NCBI GenBank assembly: GCA_964016985.1
Contig: OZ024828.1
Span: 82,072,033-82,136,032, forward strand
Length of the DNA stretch: 64,000 nt
Direction: 5' to 3'
Source of the DNA: Anodontia alba
Taxonomy: Eukaryota > Mollusca > Bivalvia > Lucinida > Lucinidae
The notes beneath the pieces were generated by a model that was not told where the DNA came from, did not search any database, and worked only from the letters and a program-made list of their open reading frames with translations. The position numbers and the translations under genes were made by a program. How positions within the stretch are numbered: position 1 is the stretch's first letter; each line of letters starts with the position of its first letter. Positions 40,802-50,729 of the stretch are shown in pieces.

Positions 40802-40981
40802 TAGCTGAAAACATCCTTTTTTCTTTAATAATGCTTGACATTTCATATAAACTGTCTGCTAAGCAACTGTCTACCTAGCAGACAATTCACATGAAATATA
40901 AAACCTTAATTTCACCAAAAATTAATAAAGAATTTAGAATGTCCTCTGCTGCTGCTTCTGTGACTGACATCTTAAGATTAA
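40802..40981. mobile_element. MITE D
   Basis: ATGCTTGACATTTCATATAA, CTAGCAGACAATTCACATGA, CCTCTGCTGCTGCTTCTGTG and a final TTAAGATTAA. The loop contains a duplicated CAACTGTCTA. Confidence 0.55.
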
Positions 40982-41252
40982 GTAGTACAGTACCGTCAAA
41001 ATACTAGATTAGACACTTACATGTAGTTAGACTACTGAAAAGTATTTTTGAATTAAGGCTGCAGACAAGACTAATTTCTTCGGTTTGTCACAAGCCTTAT
41101 ACATGTGTTAATATCTTAGAAAAGCTCAAAGCATACTGCTGAACATTAATACACTACATTCCAGTAATACTGCTTTATAATTATATCCTTGTAGTCTTTC
41201 TTAGGTTTTACCCAGGCCATGTGAATTTCCCTAGGTTTTACCCAGTATTCCA

Positions 41253-41672
41253 TTAACCCTGAAAGTGCTAAGCAGAATTGTAGATGACATTCTAAATATT
41301 TCAAATTATTTTTCAGAGAACATAAGCCTTGGTATTTCAAACAAATCATCTGCTAGGCTGATGATTTACATGAAATACCAAGTCTTATTTTCTCTGAAAA
41401 CAAATTAGAAAAAATAAATTAACCCTTGTCCTGCTGCACCCAGATATACCCTACCTCTGCAAACAGTGTAGATCCAGATCAGTTGGCTTCTGAAGAAGAA
41501 GCCAACTGATCTGGATCTGCACTGTTTGTCATTTAGTGTTGAATTTGTGTCAAAATCCAGAATCAAGTAAATTGATTTGCTGAAAATTAGAAGTGGGCGT
41601 GGCATCTTAATTTATTCAACAGGACAAGGGTTAAAATGCTGTCTGCTGTGGCTGTGATTAGCTTTAACACTT
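41253..41672. mobile_element. MITE D, interrupted by F
   Basis: Left part 41253-41418 begins TTAACCCTGAAAGTGCTAAG and includes ATTTACATGAAATACCAAG. Right part resumes at 41635 with AATGCTGTCTGCTGTGGCTG and TGATTAGCTTTAA. The F element fills the gap at a TTAA. Confidence 0.75.
41419..41634 (+). mobile_element. MITE F, copy 6, best preserved
   Basis: TTAACCCTTGTCCTGCTGCA to CAACAGGACAAGGGTTAA. Perfect core AGATCAGTTGGCTTCTGAAG and mirror. Confidence 0.85.
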
Positions 41673-41935
41673 ATCCTTCATAGTAACAAGATTAAGAAAT
41701 GATTTATATTTTTGAAAATGATTTTATGAACATTAAAATGCAAAAACAACCATACCCAATTGCAGCTGCACAAATCTTATAGTTACTGGTGACCCATCAA
41801 CGTGAAATTGCTCTAAAATTTTCCTCTCCCTTTACAAGGGTGTAGGGCATTCTGAAAAAAATTTGGTTACCCTTGTGAATCCGTTCTCAAGAGAGCTACA
41901 CTTCATGGAAACACGGTGGAGATTTTTATTCCTTT

Positions 41936-42136
41936 AACTCTTTCCCTACAAGTGGCGACTTCTGTCATCTGCTGATAACTTTTCCAAACAGTCTGGATCC
42001 AGATCAGGTCCGACAAAACATCCGGACTGATCTGGATCCAAACTGTTTGACACTCTGATGGTATTCCTGATTTTTTTTGTTTTTTTAAAGTTAATTTAAA
42101 AAAAAATTCCACAAATGACCGAAAAGTATGCAAAAT
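41936..42136. mobile_element. chimeric MITE N
   Basis: Left TTAACTCTTTCCCTACAAGT, right end ACCCAGCATGCAATGACTTAA as in family C. The core CAAACAGTCTGGATCCAGAT with mirror CTGGATCCAAACTGTTTG is of the E/F type. Confidence 0.6.
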
Positions 42137-43239
42137 TACCCAGCATGCAATGACTTAAGAACAGCCCCACTTTGAGATGGCAGGCAGTTTTAGCCAGAAT
42201 AATTTTCATTTGCGGTGCAGATATACATTAAATGTACATTGTAAGTACAATCTTTAACAAGTCATTAAACTGTGTGTAAAAACCATCTTTAACAAGTCCT
42301 TAATTTAAATATTAAAACCATGAATTCATGCTGTTATGTACTGTTTGGGATCCTATTTTCACCTTACACAATATTTATTCCACATCCTGTGAAGGTATTT
42401 ATCATTTGTTTCATGTACATGTATGCTTGATTGTTTCTAAGCAAATACTCAAAATTCCAACAAAAATCAGTCTCATCAAATACCTCTCTGTTCTCAAAGA
42501 TATGATTTTTTTATATTAATATTAGTACTTTTTGGGTGTGTTTTTGTATTGATATGTATTCTGTATCGATTTGGTTATGAATTTATTGCCTTTTGGTATT
42601 TTGGTACTGCTCTGGGGTACTTTTTCAGGCCCCAAAAGCACATTCATAAACAGCTGAATATTGCAACTACTGCTTTGGAGAAATGTACATTACAAGGGAT
42701 CCCATTGAAAATGTCTTTGCTATAAAATATTCTGTGATCAACCTTTTTTTTTTTCTTTTGTTGTTGTATTTACACAGAGATATACTCAAAATCTCCTTAG
42801 AATTATCTTAATACTGGTATGATTATTGAAATCTGACTGAGAGAAACACACACACGCATACACTTCTACTTCCAAAATAATAGCTTTTCCAGCTATAGAT
42901 CTGGCACTTTCTTTCAGTCTATTAGACTATTGTGGGGATCAATATTAGAATAAGCCCAACATGAATCTGTACTGTGTAAACTAACTAGAATTTGAAACAT
43001 AATAAATGTCTATCTTTCAGACACGCAAACACATCAGATATCATTTCCAATCTTCAGTCTTCTATAGAACATATCTTGAATGAAAAGTTATACTCCTCAA
43101 TGACCTATTGAAAAAAGGCAATCATGTTCGACAATTTGAAAAATCGTAAAAATCAATATATGTTGTGAACCAAGTGTATACAATGTAACTAATATAAGGC
43201 TTCGTACAATGCAGAAATCGGGTGGAGTCCTTGAATTTC
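42137..43239. other. no gene seen
   Basis: About 1.1 kb with no MITE or exon signal, though CTATTAGACTATTG and other short AT motifs recur. It is the longest MITE-free gap between 31 and 49 kb. Confidence 0.5.
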
Positions 43240-43402
43240 TAAATGCTCAGAATGCTGGGTAAAAATTACCCCAGAAAGCATTCTGAAATATTTTTGTCTT
43301 CTTTTCACAGAAATTAGGGTTTGACATTTCATCAGGAGACAAATGTCAAACCCTATATTTGATGTCTCCTGCTGAATTTGCCCTGGAAGTGCTACTACTT
43401 AA
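43240..43402. mobile_element. MITE C, compact copy
   Basis: AATGCTCAGAATGCTGGGTA to TGCTACTACTTAA. The hairpin is shortened to TTTGACATTTCATCAGGAGA then CAAATGTCAAACCC. Confidence 0.6.
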
Positions 43403-43449
43403 TATTACATGTTAGTTGTTTCACACTAGAAAGGGATACACCACAGCAT

Positions 43450-43545
43450 ACATGCAAACTGCAAAGACCCTGATCAGATCACCCAAAGGAGCCTAAACAA
43501 TGCAGAAGCAAAGACCCAGATCAGACTGCACTTTGCTTAGATATT
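43450..43545. mobile_element. MITE G fragment
   Basis: CATGCAAACTGCAAAGACCC, TGATCAGATCACC, and GAAGCAAAGACCCAGATCAG. No termini. Confidence 0.35.
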
Positions 43546-43712
43546 TACTTTTCATTTACATGTGTGTATTCAGATACATTTTTTGCATATCAACAGAGAT
43601 CATATGCAATTACATGAATGCATACAAGACCTGACAAGCTTACCTAACGCCAACATTGTGATGTAAGAATGCCAGATGTGGTTTGCCACACTTCTACATT
43701 TTATCGTCAAAT

Positions 43713-44076
43713 AAACCCTTAAAGGGCCAACCACAACTGCAGCTGACAATATTTTTTTTTTTTTTTTTTTCAGAGAAAACAAGCCATAATATTTCATGTG
43801 AGACACTAGAAATGTAAAGACTTATTTTCTATGAAAAATTTTATTTATTTTTTTAAATTTTAGAATGTTGTCAGCTACAAATTTTACTAGGCCACCTTTA
43901 CCACTCTCTTGGCTAATTCAGCAGACAACAATCTTGTGGTATTTTCCCAGAAAACAGGATTTGACATTTCATGCATCCATTGGAGACAATTTGCATGCAA
44001 TACCAAATCCTGTTTTCTGGGGTAAATATTTCAATATGACTTCTGCTGAAAATTTTACCCAGCATGCTAAGCATTA
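43713..44076. mobile_element. MITE D abutting MITE C
   Basis: 43713-43893 is D (ACCCTTAAAGGGCCAACCAC, GATATTTCATGTG-like core, then TGTTGTCAGCTACAAATTTT). 43893-44076 is C (CCTTTACCACTCTCTTGGC, TTTCATGCATCCATTGGAGA, CCCAGCATGCTAAGCATTAA). They join without a spacer. Confidence 0.65.
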
Positions 44077-44499
44077 AGGGCTAAATCATATCAAAATGGA
44101 GTCAATGCATGCAATGATCACTGAGTCAATTAATAATAATTTTCATCCAGTAATTGTAATGGTCCAAATATTTCTACAATCCAATTACTGAAAATCAACA
44201 TGGAATTCAGAAAAAGATCCAAAAACCACCGAAAAATCCATATATTCACAATTCAAATCCTAACTAAATCACGCAGTCGATGGCACACCATCTCAAAATC
44301 CCCACACTTCATGCTAATGCTACTCTCACACACCCTTACCACATATGGAAGTCATGCAGTAAGTTTGGTTAAATTCTGCCCACCGGTTTAGGAAATAGCT
44401 TGACAGACCAACGGAGGCGTTCACAATATGTGTGGGAATAAACATGGTGATTTTAGCCAAGAAGGATTGATAATGATTAGCATCTACAAATAGTCTTCA
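44077..44499. other. no gene seen
   Basis: No repeat family match. The plus frame 44200-44391 has no recognisable motif. Confidence 0.45.
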
Positions 44500-44606
44500 G
44501 ACATTTTTTTTTTCTGGATTTTTGAATCTATAGTATTTACTGGAGTGCTTCTAAAGAGTACCAACAACTCTGAGACCAACAACGTATGTTTTTATGGGAG
44601 AAAAAT
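44500..44606. mobile_element. MITE B fragment, cut by K
   Basis: GGAGTGCTTCTAAAGAGTAC, AACGTATGTTTTTATGGGAG then the K terminus starts. K may have inserted into this B copy. Confidence 0.5.
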
Positions 44607-44607
44607 A

Positions 44608-45049
44608 CAGTCGACTCTCGTTATCTCGAATTCCAAGGTCTGTCTGAAATACTTCGAGATATTCGCACCTCGACATATCAGGTTTGCAGAATTGAGGAAA
44701 AATAAATCAAACAACCACATTTCACAAATGTATACGTATAAGTTGACTCCTCGAGTTAGAGATATATTAAAAATATTGTGGAAAAGAGGAGAAATTGCTC
44801 CTTAGGAGCAATTTCTCCTCTTTTCCACAATATTTTTATGTATACGTATAAGTTGACTCCTCGAGTTAGAGATATATTAAAAATATTGTGGAAAAGAGGA
44901 GAAATTGCTCCTTAGGAGCAATTTCTCCTCTTTTCCACAATATTTTTATACCTGTTGTTAGATTTTCATGTTTATAAAGGGACCAGATTTTCACTTCGAG
45001 ATAAGAGGTAATTCGAGATAAGCGAGGTCGAGATAACGAGAGTTGACTG
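44608..45049. mobile_element. MITE K, copy 2, pogo-like ends, inner tandem duplication
   Basis: TA, CAGTCGACTCTCGTTATCTC at the left; GAGATAACGAGAGTTGACTG, TA at the right. The middle 110 bp (44729-44838) is repeated exactly or almost exactly at 44839-44948. Each unit carries a perfect hairpin with about 30 bp arms (GGAGAAATTGCTCCTTAGGA at the turn). Confidence 0.8.
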
Positions 45050-45106
45050 TATCAGAACTTCGAAGCTGAAAGATGTTAACAGCATTTCATATACATGTAC
45101 ATGTAG

Positions 45107-45300
45107 CTCCAAGTTAAGGTGCTTTCTTCAACCAAGAAGTGATGACATCTTTCTTAATTCTCCATGAAAGCATTATATTGTAGGTACTCATTAGAAGTGC
45201 CGCACTGAGGAATTTCCAATGAGAACTCGCATGTTTTCATGTATAAATAAGTAAAATATTTTTCTGATACTGCCTCTTTAAGTCTTATCTGGAGTTACGA
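45107..45300. mobile_element. MITE B
   Basis: TAGCTCCAAGTTAAGGTGCT to TAAGTCTTATCTGGAGTTA. Core GGTACTCATTAGAAGTGCCG and GAGGAATTTCCAATGAGA. Confidence 0.65.
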
Positions 45301-45637
45301 TTTCATTAATTTCAATACCAAAAATGGTACATGTATATACATGTACATGTATGTCTACTATGCCATACTTGAATTAGGAGTAAAAAAAAAAAAAAATAAA
45401 CATTAATTATATTACTGTTAGCATTTTTTTGTTTTGTTTTTCATTTGAAAGTCTATTATAGATTGCAACACAGTGTATCAGTAATTATAAAAATATAAAT
45501 GAGCCATGCCATGGGAGAATTGTATTCTAGGTAAATGCGATACCTGACTTTGCATCCTTGTCATCTAATCAGGGCATTCACTGTTCATTTACAGGTAACT
45601 TGTCATACCCGGGTAGTATGTACAATGTAATAAGAAT
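45301..45637. other. no gene seen
   Basis: Contains GTACATGTATATACATGTAC near 45326, a simple palindromic stretch. No gene. Confidence 0.4.
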
Positions 45638-45943
45638 GTATTGTTTGTGTTGAGGTTTTACAGCCCAGTCACCCCAATAGGACCATGTTGAGTGTGGTCA
45701 ATTACCTAACCACACATTTACTGGGCAGACTTAGTCCTCTAAGCGGTTAACCAGTATTGTGCACATTCTTTCGCCAGAAACTGACAACTGCCCTTCTTGA
45801 ATCAGCGGAAGGGAGAGAATGACCGTAGAAAATATTTCATGATCAATCTACACGAAACAATGTTGCAGACCTCCGTGGGGGTCGAACCTGCGACCTCCTG
45901 GTTTCCAGTCGGACACGCATTCAACTGAGACACCAAGGCTGGC
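45638..45943 (-). mobile_element. tRNA-derived SINE, minus strand
   Basis: Read on the minus strand: AGCCTTGGTGTCTCAGTTGA head, B-box GGTTCGACCCCCACGG, body and tail CAACACAAACAAT. Full length. Confidence 0.85.
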
Positions 45944-46012
45944 TAATATAATAAGAATGTATCTTGGCATACACTTGTACAGTAAAGACCTTGATCAAGC
46001 TATACAAATAAC

Positions 46013-46205
46013 ATGGCTCCAGATAAGAGAGGGTATCCGCATATTTTTTTCTTATTTCTCCATGAAAACATATGGTGTGAGTAGTCATCAGGAGCACCTC
46101 ATCGAGGCACTTCTAATGAGTACCCACATCATATGTTTTCATGGAGAAATAAAAAAAATATCACTACTTTTGGGTTGGAAAAAAAAAACAAAAAAAAAAA
46201 CCTTG
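46013..46205. mobile_element. MITE B
   Basis: TGGCTCCAGATAAGAGAGGG, GAGCACCTCATCGAGGCACT, TTTTCATGGAGAAATAA. The right end is replaced by A runs. Confidence 0.7.
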
Positions 46206-46219
46206 AAATAGTACATACT

Positions 46220-46460
46220 GAGGGTTGAGCGCAAGACTATGGTAACTCAAACATATTTTTGAAACCCTTGTTTAGGGGCAACTTGGACCCCTTTGTAAAC
46301 AATGCAAATTTAGGTGCCATTGCTCATACGAGCAATGGCACCTAAATTTTCATTGTTTACAGAAAGAAATGTTGTAATCTTCATAACGCCTTCATGGTGA
46401 GGAGATTAGGTTTGGGGAAAAACAACCATCTGACTTACGCTAGTCTTGCACTCAACCCTC
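46220..46460. mobile_element. MITE S
   Basis: Ends GAGGGTTGAGCGCAAGACTA and TAGTCTTGCACTCAACCCTC. An inner hairpin near 46291-46361 has AATTTAGGTGCCATTGCTC and its mirror. Single copy in this window, superfamily unknown. Confidence 0.7.
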
Positions 46461-47224
46461 GAATTACGCTTATCTGGGCCTTAGCTTTTGTATATGCCCT
46501 TTCACAGTGAGCAGCACCAACATTAAATAAATAAGCACAAAGTTTATAATGAATTTTCACAGCTCATCTCCCCTTTCTTCTACATGTCTTCAATTCGAGA
46601 ATATTGTTTTGTTTGTCTGTTTGTACTGGGTCAACGGCCTGTCGCCATATTTCAGTAATGTCAGGTCATCTCCCAGAGGGAGGAAGAAACAAAAGAATGG
46701 AATAGACCAGCAAAAGACCCTGACCCCTGAACCTGTAAAGAGTGAATATGGCAGGGCTAACCTCTGAAAGCTTCAGCAGAAGGGTGGATTACCCTATATG
46801 CACCTCTGTATGAACCAAGGTCCTGCAATTCACATACTTTCTGAGGTGATTTTCATGAAATAATTTAAAAAATAGTGTTTTTGATAGACGCAGTTTAGAC
46901 TTCCCTTTAGTTGTGTCTGCAGAGAAACAGCAGGACATATTTTCTTTAATTTGTGTGGCCTCTTCATAGCTCTCCCTCTAGAGACTGACCCCTGCCAGCA
47001 TTTTAGTTCATTATCTTGCATGTACACTTTGTATATATGTCACACCAGAAATGTTTTTCACTGTCTTCTGCATGTATATGCCCACAAATTTAGTTTTATG
47101 GAAATACAAAAGTACATGCACTAATATGAACCATGTCACCCAAAAATGGTGGTTAACCTTTATTGCATAGATCCACATAAGAAAATTTTGTCACTAAAAA
47201 TGTATTGATACATGTATATGTACA
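46461..47224. other. no gene seen
   Basis: The plus frame 46549-46767 is Lys/Arg-rich at its end (RGRKKQKNGIDQQK) but unrecognised. No repeat family match. Confidence 0.4.
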
Positions 47225-47640
47225 ATGTCACTTCCCTTTTTTCTCCATGAAAACACATACGATGTACTACCTATTTGAAGTGTCTCACCTTGGTACTTCT
47301 AATGAATACTGTAATAACCCTAAGTATAATTACTATTGGGACAGATAGACCTTTGCAAACAGTGTAGACCCAGATCAGACACTGCAAAATGTGTTGACTT
47401 GTCTGATAAGTGTCTACACTGTTTGCCATACATAAAGTAATATATATTTTTGACACATCAACATGTACAATGTAGTAGAAACAGCAATAATAGTAGCACT
47501 ATTTCAAATTTAAGGACAAGTATGGTAAGTGGATAAGGTGTCCAAATACTAAGGGTAAATACAGTAGTCGTATGTTTTCTTGGAAAATAACATATTTTGG
47601 TTGAAAATTTATCTGGCTACCCCTCTTATCTGGTGCTATG
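47225..47640. mobile_element. MITE B, interrupted by E
   Basis: Left part has TTTTTTCTCCATGAAAACAC and TGGTACTTCTAATGAATAC. Right part from about 47566 has CGTATGTTTTCTTGGAAAAT and CCTCTTATCTGGTGCTATG. The E element between fills the missing place in the B right arm. Confidence 0.7.
47309..47564. mobile_element. MITE E inside B
   Basis: CTGTAATAACCCTAAGTATA to TACTAAGGGTAAATACAG, followed by TA. Includes CAAACAGTGTAGACCCAGAT and CACTGTTTGCCATACAT. Confidence 0.75.
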
Positions 47641-47699
47641 CTTCTGCAGACAACAAACTCATTACATGATTTTGTTTTTATTGCAAAACACCGAAAATA

Positions 47700-47870
47700 G
47701 TACTCGGCACTGAAAATAGCATTTAACATTTCAAGCAAACTGTCTCCTTAAGATACAATATGCATGAAACGTCAACCCCTTTGTTTGTTGGAAAAATAAG
47801 AAAAAACAGAATCAATATGCCATCTGCTGAAAATTTTACCTACATGTAGCATGCTATGTGATAACTGATC
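47700..47870. mobile_element. MITE C, decayed
   Basis: AACATTTCAAGCAAACTGTC, GCATGAAACGTCAACCCC and CATCTGCTGAAAATTTTACC, then TAGCATGCTATG. Left terminus lost. Confidence 0.55.
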
Positions 47871-47906
47871 TGGCTCTATATTAAAGAACAGATCATAAGG
47901 ATATAA

Positions 47907-48125
47907 TTATCATTTATGTCCTAAAATTCTGAACATTTATTTTTATTATTTTTTGCCTAAATTTTTTTTAAAATACATGTTTGTTCAACAAAATTCTTAG
48001 TGAAACAGCAAATAGAGTAGATTCTGATCAGACTGCTCATTCAAGGTGATCTGGGTGGGTCTGCAATGTTTGCACATGCCAGTGAGAAAGGTCAACGTAC
48101 AATATTTTAGGACAATTATCAGCAT
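47907..48125. mobile_element. MITE M, copy 3
   Basis: ATTTATGTCCTAAAATTCTG to AATATTTTAGGACAATTAT. Hairpin GATCAGACTGCTCATTCAAG is half lost. Confidence 0.55.
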
Positions 48126-48214
48126 GTACAACTTTTTACGTACATGTACATTGATGATTCAGAGACTTAAGTCAGCGAAGGTTGGTGGCATAGCCATCAC
48201 TTGGAGTTACATGT

Positions 48215-48441
48215 ACCATAATATTTCTCAGTATTGGGGCAGACAGGCCTCAGCAAACAGAGTAAACCCAGATCAGATGCTGCACTGCTGCAAAATGCAG
48301 CATCTGATCAGTGTCTACACTGTGTGACACTCATCCAGCAGTTTTTACCCATATCAATAGATAGCAAAATGGATTTATTCCAATTATAGGACAAGTGTGT
48401 TAAGGAGGTATGGTGCCCCAATCCTTTGGATAAATATAGTA
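48215..48441. mobile_element. MITE E
   Basis: ACCATAATATTTCTCAGTAT to TTTGGATAAATATAGTA. The core is lengthened: CAGATGCTGCACTGCTGCAA then AATGCAGCATCTGATC. Confidence 0.75.
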
Positions 48442-48541
48442 CATATGGAATCCACAAAATAATTGTTGCAATTCAACCTGTCAAATTCTTTCCAATTCTC
48501 TATATCTGAGTGGAAAGTGTTACTGATTAAACAACATAGCA

Positions 48542-48711
48542 GATAGCTCCAGATAAGGCACTATTTCCAATTAAACAAGTATGGACATTTTTCTTATTTC
48601 TCCATGAAAAATATGCTGTGGCTAAGCATCTTACTGATGCGCTTCTAATGAGTACCCACAACGTAATGTTTTTGTGGAGAAATAAGAAAAACTTGTCTTA
48701 TCAGGAGGTAT
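48542..48711. mobile_element. MITE B
   Basis: ATAGCTCCAGATAAGGCACT to AACTTGTCTTATCAGGAGG. The left hairpin arm lacks a few bases (GGCTAAGCATCTTACTGATG). Confidence 0.65.
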
Positions 48712-48803
48712 GTTAAACAACAACACTTTCAGCAAAGAAAGAAAAAAATTTAAATGATTAATTACAAAAATTATTATATTTGATTCACTGGTTACCCTAA
48801 TGC

Positions 48804-49210
48804 ATAGCTCCAGATATAATGTACATTGTAAGACTGAAGAGGTGAATCCAGAAAATTATTTTTCTTATTTTTCCACAAAAATATATGTTGTGCATACTCA
48901 TCAGGGGTGTGGTGCTTCTAACGAGTACCCACACCAAATTGTTTTCGTGGAGAGGTTAGAAAAAAAAGAATACTCATAGGGCTAGATAAGACTGGGTATC
49001 AGGTAAATATTTTTGTTTTATCTCAAGAAAAACATACATGTTTGTTGTGGCTACTCATTAGAAGCACCTCATTGAGGTGCTTCTACTGAGTACCCACATT
49101 ATATGTTTTCATCAAAAAATAAGAAAAATATAACTTTTTTTATTGAAAAAAAAAAAGAAAAAAAAGTGTCTTATCGTGGGCCACTAACAAAAGTTATCTG
49201 GAGCTATGCA
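48804..49210. mobile_element. two MITE B copies end to end
   Basis: 48804-48985 starts ATAGCTCCAGATATAATGTA and has the core ACTCATCAGGGGTGTGGTGC. 48984-49210 starts GCTAGATAAGACTGGGTATC, has the hairpin AGAAGCACCTCATTGAGGTG and ends AAGTTATCTGGAGCTATG. Confidence 0.65.
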
Positions 49211-50000
49211 CTAGTCTGGTTAATCTACAGTATATGAAAAAGGGGGTCCTTAAATAAGTGCATGTGAATAATAATGGCTCAGACTTGACCAAAAATCTAC
49301 TATATATGCGGTGTGTCCACATAGTGTAGGCCACAACAGACTAACCATAATAAACAATTGCCCATGCAGGAAGAACAAAGAATTTACTGTTGGGGAAATT
49401 AGAATACTGAGCATAAGCTCGGGCACTGATGTACAATACACAAGCAATGTCTGGGAACTTCACCATTCACATATGCTACAGACCCCTTTTTCTTGATATG
49501 TAGCAATGCTGGGAACATTCATAAGAAAAAAAATACTCATTCAGAATAGATCTATATTAAAATTCTCATTTTCATGAACAACATGCACAACTCCCAGTTT
49601 GCTTAATCCAAATTCCAATACATAATATAAAACATTTCTGTCTTTAGCAATGGGGAATGGGGAAATATCACAGAGAATTCAACAAATATATTACCATATC
49701 TGATCACTTTTCCTACTTACATTGCTGAAAAAAAAAATCCTGTTACATCCTGTTAAGTAGGAAAGCTTAATAATTTACTTTCTTCTTCAAGAATACTGAT
49801 TTCTCATGGAACAACACATTCACAAACAAATAAAAGCACATTCAGAAAATCACAAAAATTACAAAGCTCCAGATTAGCTGTTATTTTCGGAGGTAGAACA
49901 TGGCCACTTTCTTTCACTCTCCATAAAATTATTTATTCTGTGATCTTAAATCTTACATTCCACCTGTACAATTGTAATAAATTCCAGAATGCATGCACAG
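49211..50000. other. no gene seen; possible DYRK2 3' end region
   Basis: TTTATT at 49932-49937 reads AATAAA on the minus strand and could serve as a polyadenylation signal about 790 bp after the DYRK2 stop. AATAAA is common in AT-rich DNA, so this is weak. No family match. Confidence 0.3.
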
Positions 50001-50192
50001 CTCTAGGTAAGAAGTATGTACAGATAAACATTTTGCTTATTCCTCCATAAAAACATATGTTGTGGCTATTCACTGGAATAGCCTTAATTAGGCAATTCCA
50101 ATGAGCATATCTACAAAATATGTTTTTGCGGAGAAGTAAGAAATATATCAATACTTTTTAATTGAAAAAAAAAGTTCCTTATTTAGAGCTAT
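50001..50192. mobile_element. MITE B, possibly in the DYRK2 3' UTR
   Basis: ACAGCTCTAGGTAAGAAGTA, hairpin CACTGGAATAGCCTTAATTA with mirror, and right end TTCCTTATTTAGAGCTATA. It lies 540-730 bp past the DYRK2 stop codon. Confidence 0.7.
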
Positions 50193-50344
50193 AACATGTT
50201 CTTGACTTCTTGTGGAGAAAAATAACAGCAACGTTCTTTATCTGAATACTTTGCTAAGTTGGAACCTTCTTTTATCAGTCTACATCCATAGCACATTTTT
50301 ATCATTCAGCACAAAGGTTTCCGACTGAAATGATTTGTAGATCA

Positions 50345-50532
50345 TCGCTCCAGATGAGGCACTTTTTTTTTTCAGACAAAACTTGAAATTTTTTCGTATT
50401 TCTCTGCAAAACATATGCTGTGGGTACTCATTAGAAATACCTCATCAAGGCACTTCTAATAAGTACCAACAACATGTTTTCTTGGAAAAATAAGAAAAAA
50501 ACTTTCTCGATCACCCTCTTATCTGGAGCTAC
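50345..50532. mobile_element. MITE B, possibly in the DYRK2 3' UTR
   Basis: ATCGCTCCAGATGAGGCACT to CACCCTCTTATCTGGAGCTA. Core GGTACTCATTAGAAATACCT. It ends 198 bp from the DYRK2 stop codon and is the last MITE before the gene. Confidence 0.75.
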
Positions 50533-50729
50533 AGTAGATCCATTATTCACTTTTATCCTCAAATTGCAATACTATCAATTCTGAGACTTTTTGGCGAGTG
50601 CAATATATAATTAATCACAGTAAGTGATTTCATCTTTGAATAAGGCAGGTGTGGACGGCTTAAAACATTTTTGCATGTGATACAAAAATTGAGTCAACTC
50701 ATACTTAAAAGTCTAGACTAGGTCTTGGT

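Noticed and set aside
44771..44945. A pair of microRNA genes
   Set aside because: Perfect stems are explained by the MITE K hairpin; real precursors are usually imperfect and there is no expression evidence.
49932..49937. Definite polyadenylation signal of DYRK2
   Set aside because: AATAAA is frequent by chance in such AT-rich DNA; left only as a possibility in the annotation.
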